Shown here: positions 35,558 through 42,784 of the stretch, piece by piece | How positions within the stretch are numbered: the first letter of the stretch is position 1 | How the letters are laid out: each line of letters begins with the position of its first letter | Assembly (NCBI RefSeq): GCF_008634025.1 | Contig: NZ_PDCM01000001.1 | Coordinates: 4,124,501-4,188,500 of the forward strand | DNA length: 64,000 nt | Source: Streptomyces albofaciens JCM 4342 | GTDB lineage: Bacteria > Actinomycetota > Actinomycetes > Streptomycetales > Streptomycetaceae | Reading direction: 5' to 3' | Translations under genes and position numbers: made by a program | The notes under the pieces: generated by a model | What the model saw: only the letters and a program-made list of their open reading frames with translations | Told to the model about the DNA's origin: nothing | The model's database searches: none

Positions 35558-36397
35558 ATGTCCATGGTCGCATCCTCGAACGCCGCCCCGCAGATCGGAT
35601 CCTTCGAATTCCACGGCGACACCGTCACCGTGGTCACCAACGACCGCGGCAGTTGGGCCGTCCTCGGCCAGCTGTGCCGCAATCTCACCCTGGACCCCGA
35701 AGCGCAGCGACAGGCTCTGAGTCGAAAGTCCTGGTCACAGGGACGGACCTGCATTACACAGGTCCGTCTCCCGGAGGATGACCGGGCCCGTCAGCACTTC
35801 CTCATCCACGAGCGCATCGTGCCGATGTGGCTGGCCAACATCACGACCAGCCGTATTACCGACGAGGCGAAGCGAGACAAGGTAGAGCGCGCTCAGGTCG
35901 AGCTGGCCGACGCGCTGTACAACTTCGTCTCTGGTCGCCCGTCGGCTCCAGTTCCTCGCCCCGAGATGACGAAGCTGGAGGCGCTTCGGGCAGCACTGGA
36001 GTCGGAGGAGGGACGGCTCGCCGCCGAGGCCCGCGTCAAGGAGCTGGAGGCCCCGGCAGCGGCGTGGAACGTCCTCGCCGACGCGTCGGGCGACTACTCG
36101 CTGCGCGACGCCGCCCACATCCTCAACAGGGATCCGGGCATCTCGACCGGCCAGCACCGGCTGATGAAGTTCATCCGTGAGCTGGAGATGGTGGACCGCA
36201 AGGGCGTGCCCTACGCGAAGCACAACGCCCACCTGACGGAGCGGCCCCAGACGTACCTGCACCCGCAGACCCGCGAGGTGATGCTGGCCAAGCCCCAGAT
36301 CCGCATCACGGTCCGCGGCCTGCAGTACCTGCACGGCAAGCTCGGCGGCGTCGCGCCGCTGCAGTACGAGCAGCCGGGGCTTGACGGCGCTGCCTGA
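35558..36397 (+). CDS. Phage antirepressor-like protein (P22AR N-terminal domain plus KilA-C-like domain)
   Basis: 279 residues from ATG 35558 (CGGAGAG upstream). Residues ~15-110 match the P22 antirepressor N-terminal type: FEFHGDTVTVVTNDRGSWAV, then ALSRKSWSQGRTCITQVRLP and FLIHERIVPMWLANI. A helical linker follows, and residues ~175-265 resemble a KilA-C DNA-binding domain (SLRDAAHILNRDPGISTGQH, TYLHPQTREVML, ITVRGLQYLHGKL). Such proteins inactivate a phage or island repressor. It lies divergent from the XRE gene, its plausible target. Confidence 0.85.
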   Translation: MSMVASSNAAPQIGSFEFHGDTVTVVTNDRGSWAVLGQLCRNLTLDPEAQRQALSRKSWSQGRTCITQVRLPEDDRARQHFLIHERIVPMWLANITTSRITDEAKRDKVERAQVELADALYNFVSGRPSAPVPRPEMTKLEALRAALESEEGRLAAEARVKELEAPAAAWNVLADASGDYSLRDAAHILNRDPGISTGQHRLMKFIRELEMVDRKGVPYAKHNAHLTERPQTYLHPQTREVMLAKPQIRITVRGLQYLHGKLGGVAPLQYEQPGLDGAA

Positions 36398-36477
36398 CGC
36401 TCCTGTGCGCGCCGTGTGCGCCGTCGCCATTCGGTCTGCACGCGCTCACGGTGGACTGCAGACGGAAGGGGTTCCCC

Positions 36478-36555
36478 ATGGCGGACTGCGATCACGAGTG
36501 GGTGCCGTGGAGCGGCGAGCAGCGGTGCCGGAAGTGCGGTGCGACGAAGCGCTAG
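36478..36555 (+). CDS. Zinc-knuckle micro-protein, 25 aa
   Basis: MADCDHEWVPWSGEQRCRKC plus GATKR. Cys4, His6, Cys17 and Cys20 form a C-x-H-x10-C-x2-C pattern able to hold one zinc. GGAAGGGG lies seven bases upstream of the ATG. Such very short zinc-ribbon genes occur on actinobacterial phages and mobile elements; function unknown. It sits between the antirepressor and phosphotransferase genes on the same strand. Confidence 0.6.
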   Translation: MADCDHEWVPWSGEQRCRKCGATKR

Positions 36556-36619
36556 GTTGCTCGTTGAGCTGGTGAGGGGTCGCGCCTGCGGCCCCTCGTC
36601 TCGTCGTGAGGGGGTCGGG

Positions 36620-37399
36620 GTGTCGCGTACTGGGTGGTGGGAGCTGCCGGCCGGGGTGTGGGCGGCCGTCGAAGAGCGCACGGGCCCGGTGGCCGGTGCA
36701 CGGGATGTCGCGGACGGTCTGACGTGCAGTACGGCGGCCGTGCTCACGACCGCCTCGGGCCCGGTGTTCATGAAGGGTGTCCCGGCCGGCGACGCGAGGG
36801 GCCGGGCAGCGCAAGCGATGGAGGCCGCGGTGAACGCGGCGGTGCTCGGCGTGGGCCCGCGCCTGCTGTGGCGGGTCGTGGCTGGGGGCTGGGACCTGCT
36901 CGGCTTCGAGTACGTCGAGGGTCGGCACGCGGACTTGTCGACTGGCTCGGCGGACCTGGCTCTGGTGGCCGGCGTGCTGCGCGCGGCTCAGGCCGTGCGG
37001 GCGCCGGAGGGTGTGCCGTCGTTCGCCGACCGGTTCGCCGAGGTGCTGCCTCCCGGCCAGCTGGAGCTGCTGCGCGGCGACAGCCTGCTGCACACCGATA
37101 CGAATCCGCACAATCTGCTCGTCGGCGACGGCCGGGCGTGGCTGGTGGACTGGGCGATGCCTGCGGCCGGCCCGGCGTGGGTGGACGTGGCGTACACGAC
37201 CGTGCGGCTCATGGAAGCCGACTGCCCGCCGGGCGAGGCGCTGGAGTGGGCGGCGCAGTTCCCCGCCTGGGCTGCGGCCGACCCGCGCGCCGTGGGAGCG
37301 TTCGTGGCGGGCGCGTGCCGGCTGTGGGAGCGGCAGGTGGGGGCCCGGGATGCCCGGCCGAGCAATGGCCGCTTCACCGTCTTGGGGATGGCTGCGTGA
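36620..37399 (+). CDS. Aminoglycoside phosphotransferase-fold (APH) protein
   Basis: 259 residues from GTG 36620, with GAGGGGG upstream. The kinase C-lobe is clear: LLHTDTNPHNLLVGDGRAWL is the catalytic loop (HxDxxxxN) and VDWAMPAAGP supplies the metal-binding Asp (DFG equivalent). The N-lobe has VFMKGVPAG with the ATP Lys. The family phosphorylates antibiotics or small metabolites; this divergent short member occurs on Streptomyces mobile elements and its substrate cannot be named. Resistance is not implied. Confidence 0.8.
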   Translation: MSRTGWWELPAGVWAAVEERTGPVAGARDVADGLTCSTAAVLTTASGPVFMKGVPAGDARGRAAQAMEAAVNAAVLGVGPRLLWRVVAGGWDLLGFEYVEGRHADLSTGSADLALVAGVLRAAQAVRAPEGVPSFADRFAEVLPPGQLELLRGDSLLHTDTNPHNLLVGDGRAWLVDWAMPAAGPAWVDVAYTTVRLMEADCPPGEALEWAAQFPAWAAADPRAVGAFVAGACRLWERQVGARDARPSNGRFTVLGMAA

Positions 37400-37465
37400 C
37401 GTCGGGCGGCGCGCTGGCGCTCCGGTCTCCCCCCTTCCGGGTCGAGATGTCGCGCGGCATGGGCG

Positions 37466-37906
37466 CTACGGGTTCTGTCTACGCTCGCGCCAGCGCCTGC
37501 GGACGACCAGGAACACGAACAGGCCGACGATGGGGCAGGACGCAACGACCGTGGGGAGGCCCGCCGGCCACCCCTCACCGACAGGCGCGGGGATGGCCAA
37601 TGCGGTGATCAGTGGAACACCGCACAGGAGAATTGCCACTCCCCACGACCAGACCGTTGCAAAACTGTTCCACCAGCTCCGAGATTGCACCCACGGTTCG
37701 ATGTACAGAAGTCCGGCTGAAACCGGCCACACGACGGCCAGGGCAATGACCGGGGAAAGGGCGAGCCCCTTTTGGCCGATCAGCTCGCGGATGAAGGACG
37801 CCCCCGGATAAGCCAGAGCGAAGCCCAGAGTCACACCGACGGTGCTGTAGCCAAAGGCTTGCTTCACGCTTACCTGCTCGCTGTCTTCTGATGCTTTCCC
37901 TAGCAT
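37466..37906 (-). CDS. Integral membrane protein, unknown function
   Basis: 146 residues from ATG 37906. Four hydrophobic segments at about 20-36, 50-70, 85-105 and 117-136, and a basic C-terminus (RRRWRERRQNP) that should stay inside the cell. No recognised family. The secreted-protein gene lies 40 bp upstream on the same strand, so the two are likely cotranscribed and may work together. Confidence 0.7.
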   Translation of the reverse strand: MLGKASEDSEQVSVKQAFGYSTVGVTLGFALAYPGASFIRELIGQKGLALSPVIALAVVWPVSAGLLYIEPWVQSRSWWNSFATVWSWGVAILLCGVPLITALAIPAPVGEGWPAGLPTVVASCPIVGLFVFLVVRRRWRERRQNP

Positions 37907-37946
37907 GGCTGCTCCTGGCTATCGTGTGGCCGGTACTCTCTTGCCG

Positions 37947-38480
37947 TCAGGAGCAGGCGCTGGCGACTGCGCCGAGGCCGCTCACGGCCATGACGAAGTC
38001 GGCGAACTCCTGGCCGGCCTCCGGCGGGGCGTACCCTTCCTTGAGGTATCTCCAGGCGTACTTGACGAACTTTGCGTATCCGCCGAGCTTGCCGACGATG
38101 CGGGCGACCTTCGCGACCGGTATGCCGTTCTCCGCGGCGAACTTCGCGACGGCGACACTGCAGCCCAGCCAGTTGATACGCAGGACCGTACCGTCGTTGG
38201 TGGCTGCGACCGACCCGCTGCCCTTCATGGCCCGGTTCAGGTACTCGATGACCTCACGGTCGTTGAGGTTCTTCCTCTGCAGGTGGTCCGGGGCGTTTTC
38301 GATGGCGTGCGCGAAACGTTCCAGGGCCTTGGTCGCTGCCGCGTCGCTGACGTTCGGTGCAGCCGACACGGCGGCCGGAGCCGCGCGGTGGGTGACGGCG
38401 TTGGCTGCCGGGCTGGCGAGCCCGAGTGTCACCGCCGCCAGCGCCGTTGTCGCAGCGATCCGTATCGTATTAGACTTCAC
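37947..38480 (-). CDS. Secreted protein, unknown function
   Basis: 177 residues from GTG 38480 (GGAGTG eight bases upstream). Residues 1-28 are a signal peptide (KSNTIRIAATTALAAVTLGL, ending ANA). The mature part begins with an Ala-rich linker and is mainly helical: ATKALERFAHAIENAP, DREVIEYLNRAMKG, NWLGCSVAVAKFAAENGIP, and a C-terminal SACS. Two cysteines may pair. The LGCSVAVAKF...GIPVAKVARIVGKLGGY pattern recalls small actinobacterial exported proteins of unknown role. Upstream of the membrane-protein gene. Confidence 0.72.
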   Translation of the reverse strand: MKSNTIRIAATTALAAVTLGLASPAANAVTHRAAPAAVSAAPNVSDAAATKALERFAHAIENAPDHLQRKNLNDREVIEYLNRAMKGSGSVAATNDGTVLRINWLGCSVAVAKFAAENGIPVAKVARIVGKLGGYAKFVKYAWRYLKEGYAPPEAGQEFADFVMAVSGLGAVASACS

Positions 38481-39238
38481 TTGTTGCACTCCTTGTGCGA
38501 TGCCGGGGAAGAGGGCATAGCGGAGTGACCGGTGAATAGCCTGCAAGCATAGACCGGTTACCCCGAGCCTTCTTCCCCATTCTTCTTCCTCAGGTCGCAG
38601 CAGCCGGGATCAGTGCCGCGTTAACGGGAAGCTAACACATCAAAAGGCATGCCCCCAGCGATCTTCCGCGATAAGCAACATGCCGCCCAACGGACTAACG
38701 CACATCGATATGCCAGGGGTTCGCGGTGGCGCCGTTTGGCCCGTGGAGCATCGCGGCCGGGAAGCGGCAGACGTGTCCCGGCTCCGGCCAGCCGGCCCAG
38801 TAGAGCAACGCAGCGAACCCCCGCCCGACCACCAGGCGGGGCTTTCTTCGTCAGCTTCGAAGCGTGCCCGGGCTTCGACGACGGTCACGTTGATCGTGAG
38901 GTCGTAGATGATGGCATCGTGCGTCGGCTCGGCCTGTAGCAGCCTGGGCACCATGGCCGTAGCACGTGGTGGGGGCATGGCAGGAGACAGCCTACCCGCC
39001 CCGGTTCAGGGCGAAGAGCCCTCCTGAGCACGTTAGTTGCCTGCTGGCCACCTTATAGTTCGCATCACAGGTACGAGATTCAGCCGTTCAATGACAACCA
39101 ACAACGACCGTCAGTGACCGTCAGTGGACGCCAATGAACAATGACGGACGCCCCTGGACGAGCGGCAGGTGCGTCGCGCCTGGCCGAGGCGCATCCGCGG
39201 CCTGCGCACTGCTCAGACGAGTGCGGCACACTCCAGGC
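38481..39238. other. Island gene-poor region with a plus-strand terminator
   Basis: 758 bp without a firm gene. A short plus-strand frame ending TCPGSGQPAQ before a stop at about 38803 resembles tails of small zinc-finger proteins of phages, but its only start is a GTG giving ~22 residues. A terminator follows it (38818-38848). A minus-strand 112-codon frame at 38640-38978 looks like shadow sequence. Two tandem 10-bp repeats GACCGTCAGT lie at 39106-39125, before the nuclease gene. Confidence 0.5.
38818..38848 (+). terminator. Rho-independent terminator
   Basis: CCCCGCC - 9-nt loop - GGCGGGG followed by CTTTCTT on the plus strand, a classic hairpin plus U-rich tail, unusual in this genome. 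It supports a short plus-strand transcript upstream. Confidence 0.75.
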
Positions 39239-39736
39239 ATGGCGAGCTACCAGCAGCGGAAAGCCATCGGCGGCGCACACGAAGAACACGTCGCGCACGA
39301 ACTCACCCTGCGTGGTTGGGACGTCAGTCCCTGGGGGCAGGGCACTCTGACCGCGAACGTTCGCCGGGTCCTACGGACAACAGACAGCTCGATCCGGTGG
39401 ATGCCTGACCTGATTGCCGTGCGGGGCGAAGACCTTGCTTTGGTCGACTGCAAGAGCCGCATGACCAGCGGCACAACTCACCGGCATGCGGTGGAACGCG
39501 CGGCGGTGCGCGCTCACCTCCAGCTCACCGCGTGGACTTACCTTCCTGTCTTCTATGTGTTCGACGATCTGGGCGTGCTCAGCGCTCACGACGTGCTGAC
39601 ACACGGCCGGAACGGACCATGGGCGTCACGGGGGTCGCGCGCGGCCTACTACCTGATCAGTACTGCGGTCGCTGTGCCGTTCGATGCTGTCTTTGGCGTG
39701 CACGAACACCGTGACCAGCTGGACACTGCCGCTTGA
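39239..39736 (+). CDS. PD-(D/E)XK nuclease-like protein
   Basis: 165 residues from ATG 39239. N-terminal GGAHEEHVAHELTLRGWDVS is the helix with the conserved Glu; MPDLIAVRGEDLALVDCKSR supplies the PD...(D)xK catalytic pair with Lys in DCK. The fold is that of restriction-endonuclease-like or Holliday-junction-resolvase-like nucleases. No methylase is nearby, so a repair, transfer or defence role is possible. No Shine-Dalgarno is obvious; two tandem 10-bp repeats sit ~115-135 bp upstream. Confidence 0.72.
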   Translation: MASYQQRKAIGGAHEEHVAHELTLRGWDVSPWGQGTLTANVRRVLRTTDSSIRWMPDLIAVRGEDLALVDCKSRMTSGTTHRHAVERAAVRAHLQLTAWTYLPVFYVFDDLGVLSAHDVLTHGRNGPWASRGSRAAYYLISTAVAVPFDAVFGVHEHRDQLDTAA

Positions 39737-40060
39737 CGGGCAGTGCCTGCCTGTCGCACCGTTCCCACCCCGGTGCCTGCCGCGAAAAGGAAGCACATCG
39801 CCTGCTGAAGGAGTGCGACCACGGGCACGCCGCAGATAGCACAGCCCGGACGGAAGACGCCCCGAGTGGAAGTCGGCGTTACATGGGCCTTCCGTATTCT
39901 CGCAGCGTCCTCGCGGCTCATGGTCCATACCGCTCGAAGTGCCGCCGCCCTTTGGGCGCTGGTTGAGGACGAGCGGACCGTGCGGTGGCAGCCGGTGGCT
40001 GTGAACGGGGAGTGGCCTGGGAGGGGCTTCGGTCTGAAGAAACCCCGCCCCCGATCGGGG
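39737..40060. other. Island intergenic region
   Basis: 324 bp between the convergent nuclease and HNH-nuclease genes. It contains GGGGCTTC...GAAG..CCCC (40022-40046) and the 12-bp palindrome CCCCGATCGGGG (40049-40060) directly at the HNH stop codon, probably a terminator pair. Weak open frames on both strands are not supported. Confidence 0.5.
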
Positions 40061-41396
40061 TCAGTTGGCGGTGTGCTCGCGGTGCCAGGCGAAGAACGGG
40101 GCCCGGTGTTCGTCGTAGTCGGCCACGGTCCGTCCGGCGAGATGGGCCGCCGCGGCTGCCAGGTCCGTGGTGTCGTTGCTGCGCGGGCTGGCCGCGATGA
40201 CCCCGTCGGTGTCGACGTAGACGAAGCCGTGCTCGAAGAGTTCGTCGCAGCCCATGAGGCAGGCGGGCATGATGTTGGCCATCAGGAGCCGCTCTTCGTG
40301 GGTGGCTTCGCTGCGGCGTTTGATGTGCGCGGCCCTGATCATGCGGGTGGGCAGGGTCCGGCCGCACAGCGCGCAGGTCGCGTGCGGGTGACTGCCGAGG
40401 AGTCGGCGCCGGAGCTTCTGCTGTTCGCGTCGGACGAGGACCTGTGCGACCGCGTTGGATTCACCGTCGTGCTGGACGCTGCCTTCGCCGGGAGGCGGGG
40501 CTACCGGCGGCAGTTCGGTGGCGAGCTGGGCTACCGAGGCAGTGCCCGAAAGAAGGAGGGCGGCGCCCTGCTTGTTCGCCGACAGCCGCAGGGCTTCCAT
40601 GGCCTCGTCGCCCAGGGCAGCTCCGTGGACCTGCTGTTCTTCGTCGAATACGTCGATGCCGATGCGTTCGGGGTAGTCGTCGTCGGGCCAGACGGGCTTG
40701 GTGTCGGTGAACAGGGGCCGGGTGACCTGGGTGATGATGACCCGCTGGAGTGTGGCATCGGCCCAGCCGCCCGCCGCCCAGGATCGGCTGCTCCCAGGGA
40801 AGGTCGATACGGAAGAAGTCCGCATTGTGGGCGGCGATGTCCGCAAGCGCGGTCTTGATATGCCCGGCGTAGGCTTCGCACGCGTTGGCCAACTGGGTGC
40901 ACGCGCCGACCAGGTCCGCGATCAGCGGCTCATCCGCCTGAGCCTGGGAAGGCGGGGCGCCTGTCCCGATGCAGCGCTTGAAGTAGCGCTGGAAGCTGTC
41001 TGCGGCTTCACCGGCGTGGCTGGCCCGTACCGTGGTCGCACACGCCTGGGCCTCGCCGAGGAACCGTTCCATCAGTTTCGCAGCGTGCCGCCAGGAGGCG
41101 GCAGCGTCCTGGGCCTTCTCGGCGGAACCCCGGTAGCGGTCACCACCTCCGGGCGCGAACTGGTCGTACCAGGCGGTGTCGCCGACGACCTCGGGCAGCT
41201 CACTTCCCAGGCCCAAAAAGCGGGAGGTGCAGTTCGTGGATGGGTCTCCCATGCCGTTGGTCGCGTCTTCCTGCTTGCCGAGCAGGTCGGCGCTGATCTG
41301 GTTCCCGGTGGCCATGTAGGCGCGGGCGCTGCGCATCAGGCCCGCGCCGGTGGCGCCCATGACGTAGGAGCTGTATCCGATCTGGTCCAGGGTGGT
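40061..41396 (-). pseudogene. Large protein with helical N-terminal domain, EVE-like segment and HNH nuclease; 5'-truncated and frameshifted
   Basis: The C-terminal frame (40061 to about 40800) has ITQVTRPLFTDTKPVWPDDD, resembling EVE-type domains, then CALCGRTLPTRMIRAAHIKR, NIMPACLMGCDELFEHG and a final AFFAWHREHTAN, an HNH nuclease with two CxxC-like metal sites. One base out of frame, at a GGC run near 40795, the upstream part reads DQIGYSSYVMGATGAGLMRS to IDLPWEQPILGG, a helical WXG100/ESX-like domain. This part has no start codon context and ends abruptly where the integrase remnant begins at ~41397. Either one toxin-like gene was broken twice, or two genes were fused. Confidence 0.65.
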
Positions 41397-41839
41397 GGCT
41401 GCGGCCGGCGGAGGTATGCGGCCAGCGCTGGACGGCCATCGACTTGAACCTCGGCACGCTGGAGGTCGCCAACACGCGGACGATGGTCGGCAACACGAGG
41501 GTGCTGGAGAAGGACACCAAGACGGTGTCCGTTGAGCGGGCGCTGCCGCTGCCGAAGTGGCCGTGGGAGGCACTGAACAGGTTCCGTGCCCAGCAGGCGC
41601 GGGAGAAGCTGGCCGCGGGTGCGGGGTACACCGACACCGGGTACGTCCTCGTGGACGAACTGGGGCTGGCGCTGAACACGCGGCACTTGCGGGAGCACGC
41701 CTACCGGCTCATGGAGGAGCTGGGACTGCGCCGCGTGCGGCCAATCTCGCCGTGGCTAAGTGATCTCCCTGTGTGGGAGAAATTTGGGAGACGATCATGC
41801 GGACGGAACCCGGAGGAACCAGTAAGCAAACCGGCGTAA
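41397..41839 (+). pseudogene. Tyrosine integrase remnant, truncated at both ends
   Basis: Homology starts abruptly with LRPAEVCGQRWTAIDL, which is the GLRRGE box containing the first catalytic Arg. It continues through a DTKTVSVERALPLPKW stretch, YVLVDELGLALNTRHLREHA and LMEELGLRRVRP, then departs just before the HxLRH box. The His-Arg and nucleophilic Tyr are therefore missing. The N-terminal SAM-like and core-binding domains are also missing. The gene points towards the right att repeat 58 bp away, the normal place for an integrase. It cannot excise the island. Confidence 0.8.
41772..41790 (+). other. Paired TGTGGGAG/TTTGGGAG sites, right end (integrase arm-type candidate)
   Basis: TGTGGGAG at 41772-41779 and TTTGGGAG at 41783-41790, 11 bp apart, in the same orientation and spacing as the pair at 31154/31165; the next bases (GAYCG..TGCGG) are also similar. 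Confidence 0.5.
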
Positions 41840-41897
41840 CCCCCGTCAAATGAGGTGGGTGAGCTGGGGAACGAGTAGGTTCCAAAGGTCACCGATC

Positions 41898-41990
41898 GGG
41901 ACGCCGCCATCTACACCATCTTCGAGGGCACGAGCGAGATACAGCGGCTCGTCATCGCCAGGACGGTGGCCGGGGTGCCGATCCGGTAGG
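41898..41990. repeat. attR-like 93-bp direct repeat (right island boundary)
   Basis: Exact copy of 30959-31051. It contains the coding end of the acyl-CoA dehydrogenase with its TAG at 41987-41989 but has no gene in front of it. The sequence beyond (41991 on) should be the original downstream flank of the dehydrogenase gene. Confidence 0.93.
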
Positions 41991-42070
41991 CGGCCCGCAC
42001 CGGGAGGCACGGCCCGTACCGGGCGCCGCCCGCCGGCAGTACCTTGGCGCCCTGTACCGGAGGAGGCGCC

Positions 42071-42416
42071 GTGGACGAGGAACTCGCCGCCCTCCTGGCC
42101 GGAGCGATCGGGCTCGCCGGGGCGGTGATCGGGGCCGCGGTCGGCGGGCCGGCCGGCTATTGCGCGGCTAAGCACAGCGCGGAGGGCCATGCTCGGGCCG
42201 GTGGAGGTCCACGACGCCGCACGCGCGCTGATCAGCGCGGCCGATGCCTTCGTGGCGGCGTACCGTGAACCGACCGTGCTGCCGCAGGCCGAGGAACCGG
42301 TACGGCTCGACGACGTACGGGAGCGGGTCGCAGGCCGCAGGGCGGACGTACCCGCCTGCCTGAGCACCTTCTCCGCCGCCTGCCGCAACGTCCTGTTGCG
42401 GCAGGGCGACAGCTGA
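42071..42416 (+). pseudogene. Small membrane-anchored hypothetical protein, apparently frameshifted
   Basis: GTG 42071 (GGAGGAGGCGCC upstream) starts DEELAALLAGAIGLAGAVIG and continues through one membrane helix to AAKHSAEGHARA. About 42213 an extra base shifts the frame; the natural continuation VEVHDAARALISAADAFVAA to LLRQGDS ends at 42416. Joined, a ~114-residue protein with an N-terminal anchor and helical cytoplasmic part. Alternatively a second ATG at 42189 starts a separate 75-residue gene. Family unknown. It is the first gene beyond the island. Confidence 0.55.
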
Positions 42417-42436
42417 CCGGGGCGGCCCCGGCCCGT

Positions 42437-42649
42437 TCAGGCGGCCATGTCCTGCCGCGGCACCACCTTGAACACGTCGCCGTGTGCGGAGTACACCACG
42501 TGCACATCCTCCCCGGCGGCGCGCAACACCTCCACCACCGCGTCCAGCATCGGCAGCGACCGGGCACTGCCCGCGGGCAGCTGGCGCGGTAACGACACGG
42601 TGGGCACGCGGAGCGGTTCTTCAACGACGTTCATCACAGATGTCCCCAT
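42437..42649 (-). CDS. Small hypothetical protein, 70 aa
   Basis: 70 residues from ATG 42649 (an in-frame ATG at 42634 is an alternative). Sequence includes PMLDAVVEVLRAAGEDVHVV then YSAHGDVFKVVPRQDMAA, suggesting a compact alpha-beta fold. No signal or membrane segment. No family recognised. Separated from neighbours by 20 and 135 bp. Confidence 0.55.
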   Translation of the reverse strand: MGTSVMNVVEEPLRVPTVSLPRQLPAGSARSLPMLDAVVEVLRAAGEDVHVVYSAHGDVFKVVPRQDMAA

Positions 42650-42784
42650 CTCGGCACGGAACTTCCCCCGTCCGCCGGCACCACCGTGCCGACGGCATGG
42701 CCAGCATCCGGCAGGGCGATGAACGGAAGCTCAACGACTGCGGGACGGCGTCAATCCGTGCAGGCCGGGGCGGTTTCGGCCGGT

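Larger units (their letters stand above)
30959..41990. mobile_element. Degraded integrative genomic island inserted at the 3' end of an acyl-CoA dehydrogenase gene
   Basis: Bounded by identical 93-bp repeats. Content: IS5-family remnant, micro-ORFs with palindromes, toxin-antitoxin pair, DUF6907 protein, XRE regulator, phage-type antirepressor, zinc-knuckle peptide, phosphotransferase, membrane and secreted proteins, PD-(D/E)XK nuclease, broken HNH-nuclease gene and a doubly truncated tyrosine integrase beside the right repeat. Codon use is less GC-biased than flanking genes, and several stretches (33380-33620, 34200-34420) are AT-rich. No replication or TraB-type transfer gene was recognised, so it is either a decayed integrative element, a prophage remnant or a satellite. 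Confidence 0.88.

Noticed and set aside
36620..37399. Antibiotic resistance gene
   Set aside because: Only the general kinase fold is visible; the protein does not resemble a characterised resistance subgroup closely enough to claim it.
38640..38978. Minus-strand 112-codon frame as a gene
   Set aside because: No ribosome site, low-complexity C-terminal half, and it runs across a plus-strand terminator hairpin.
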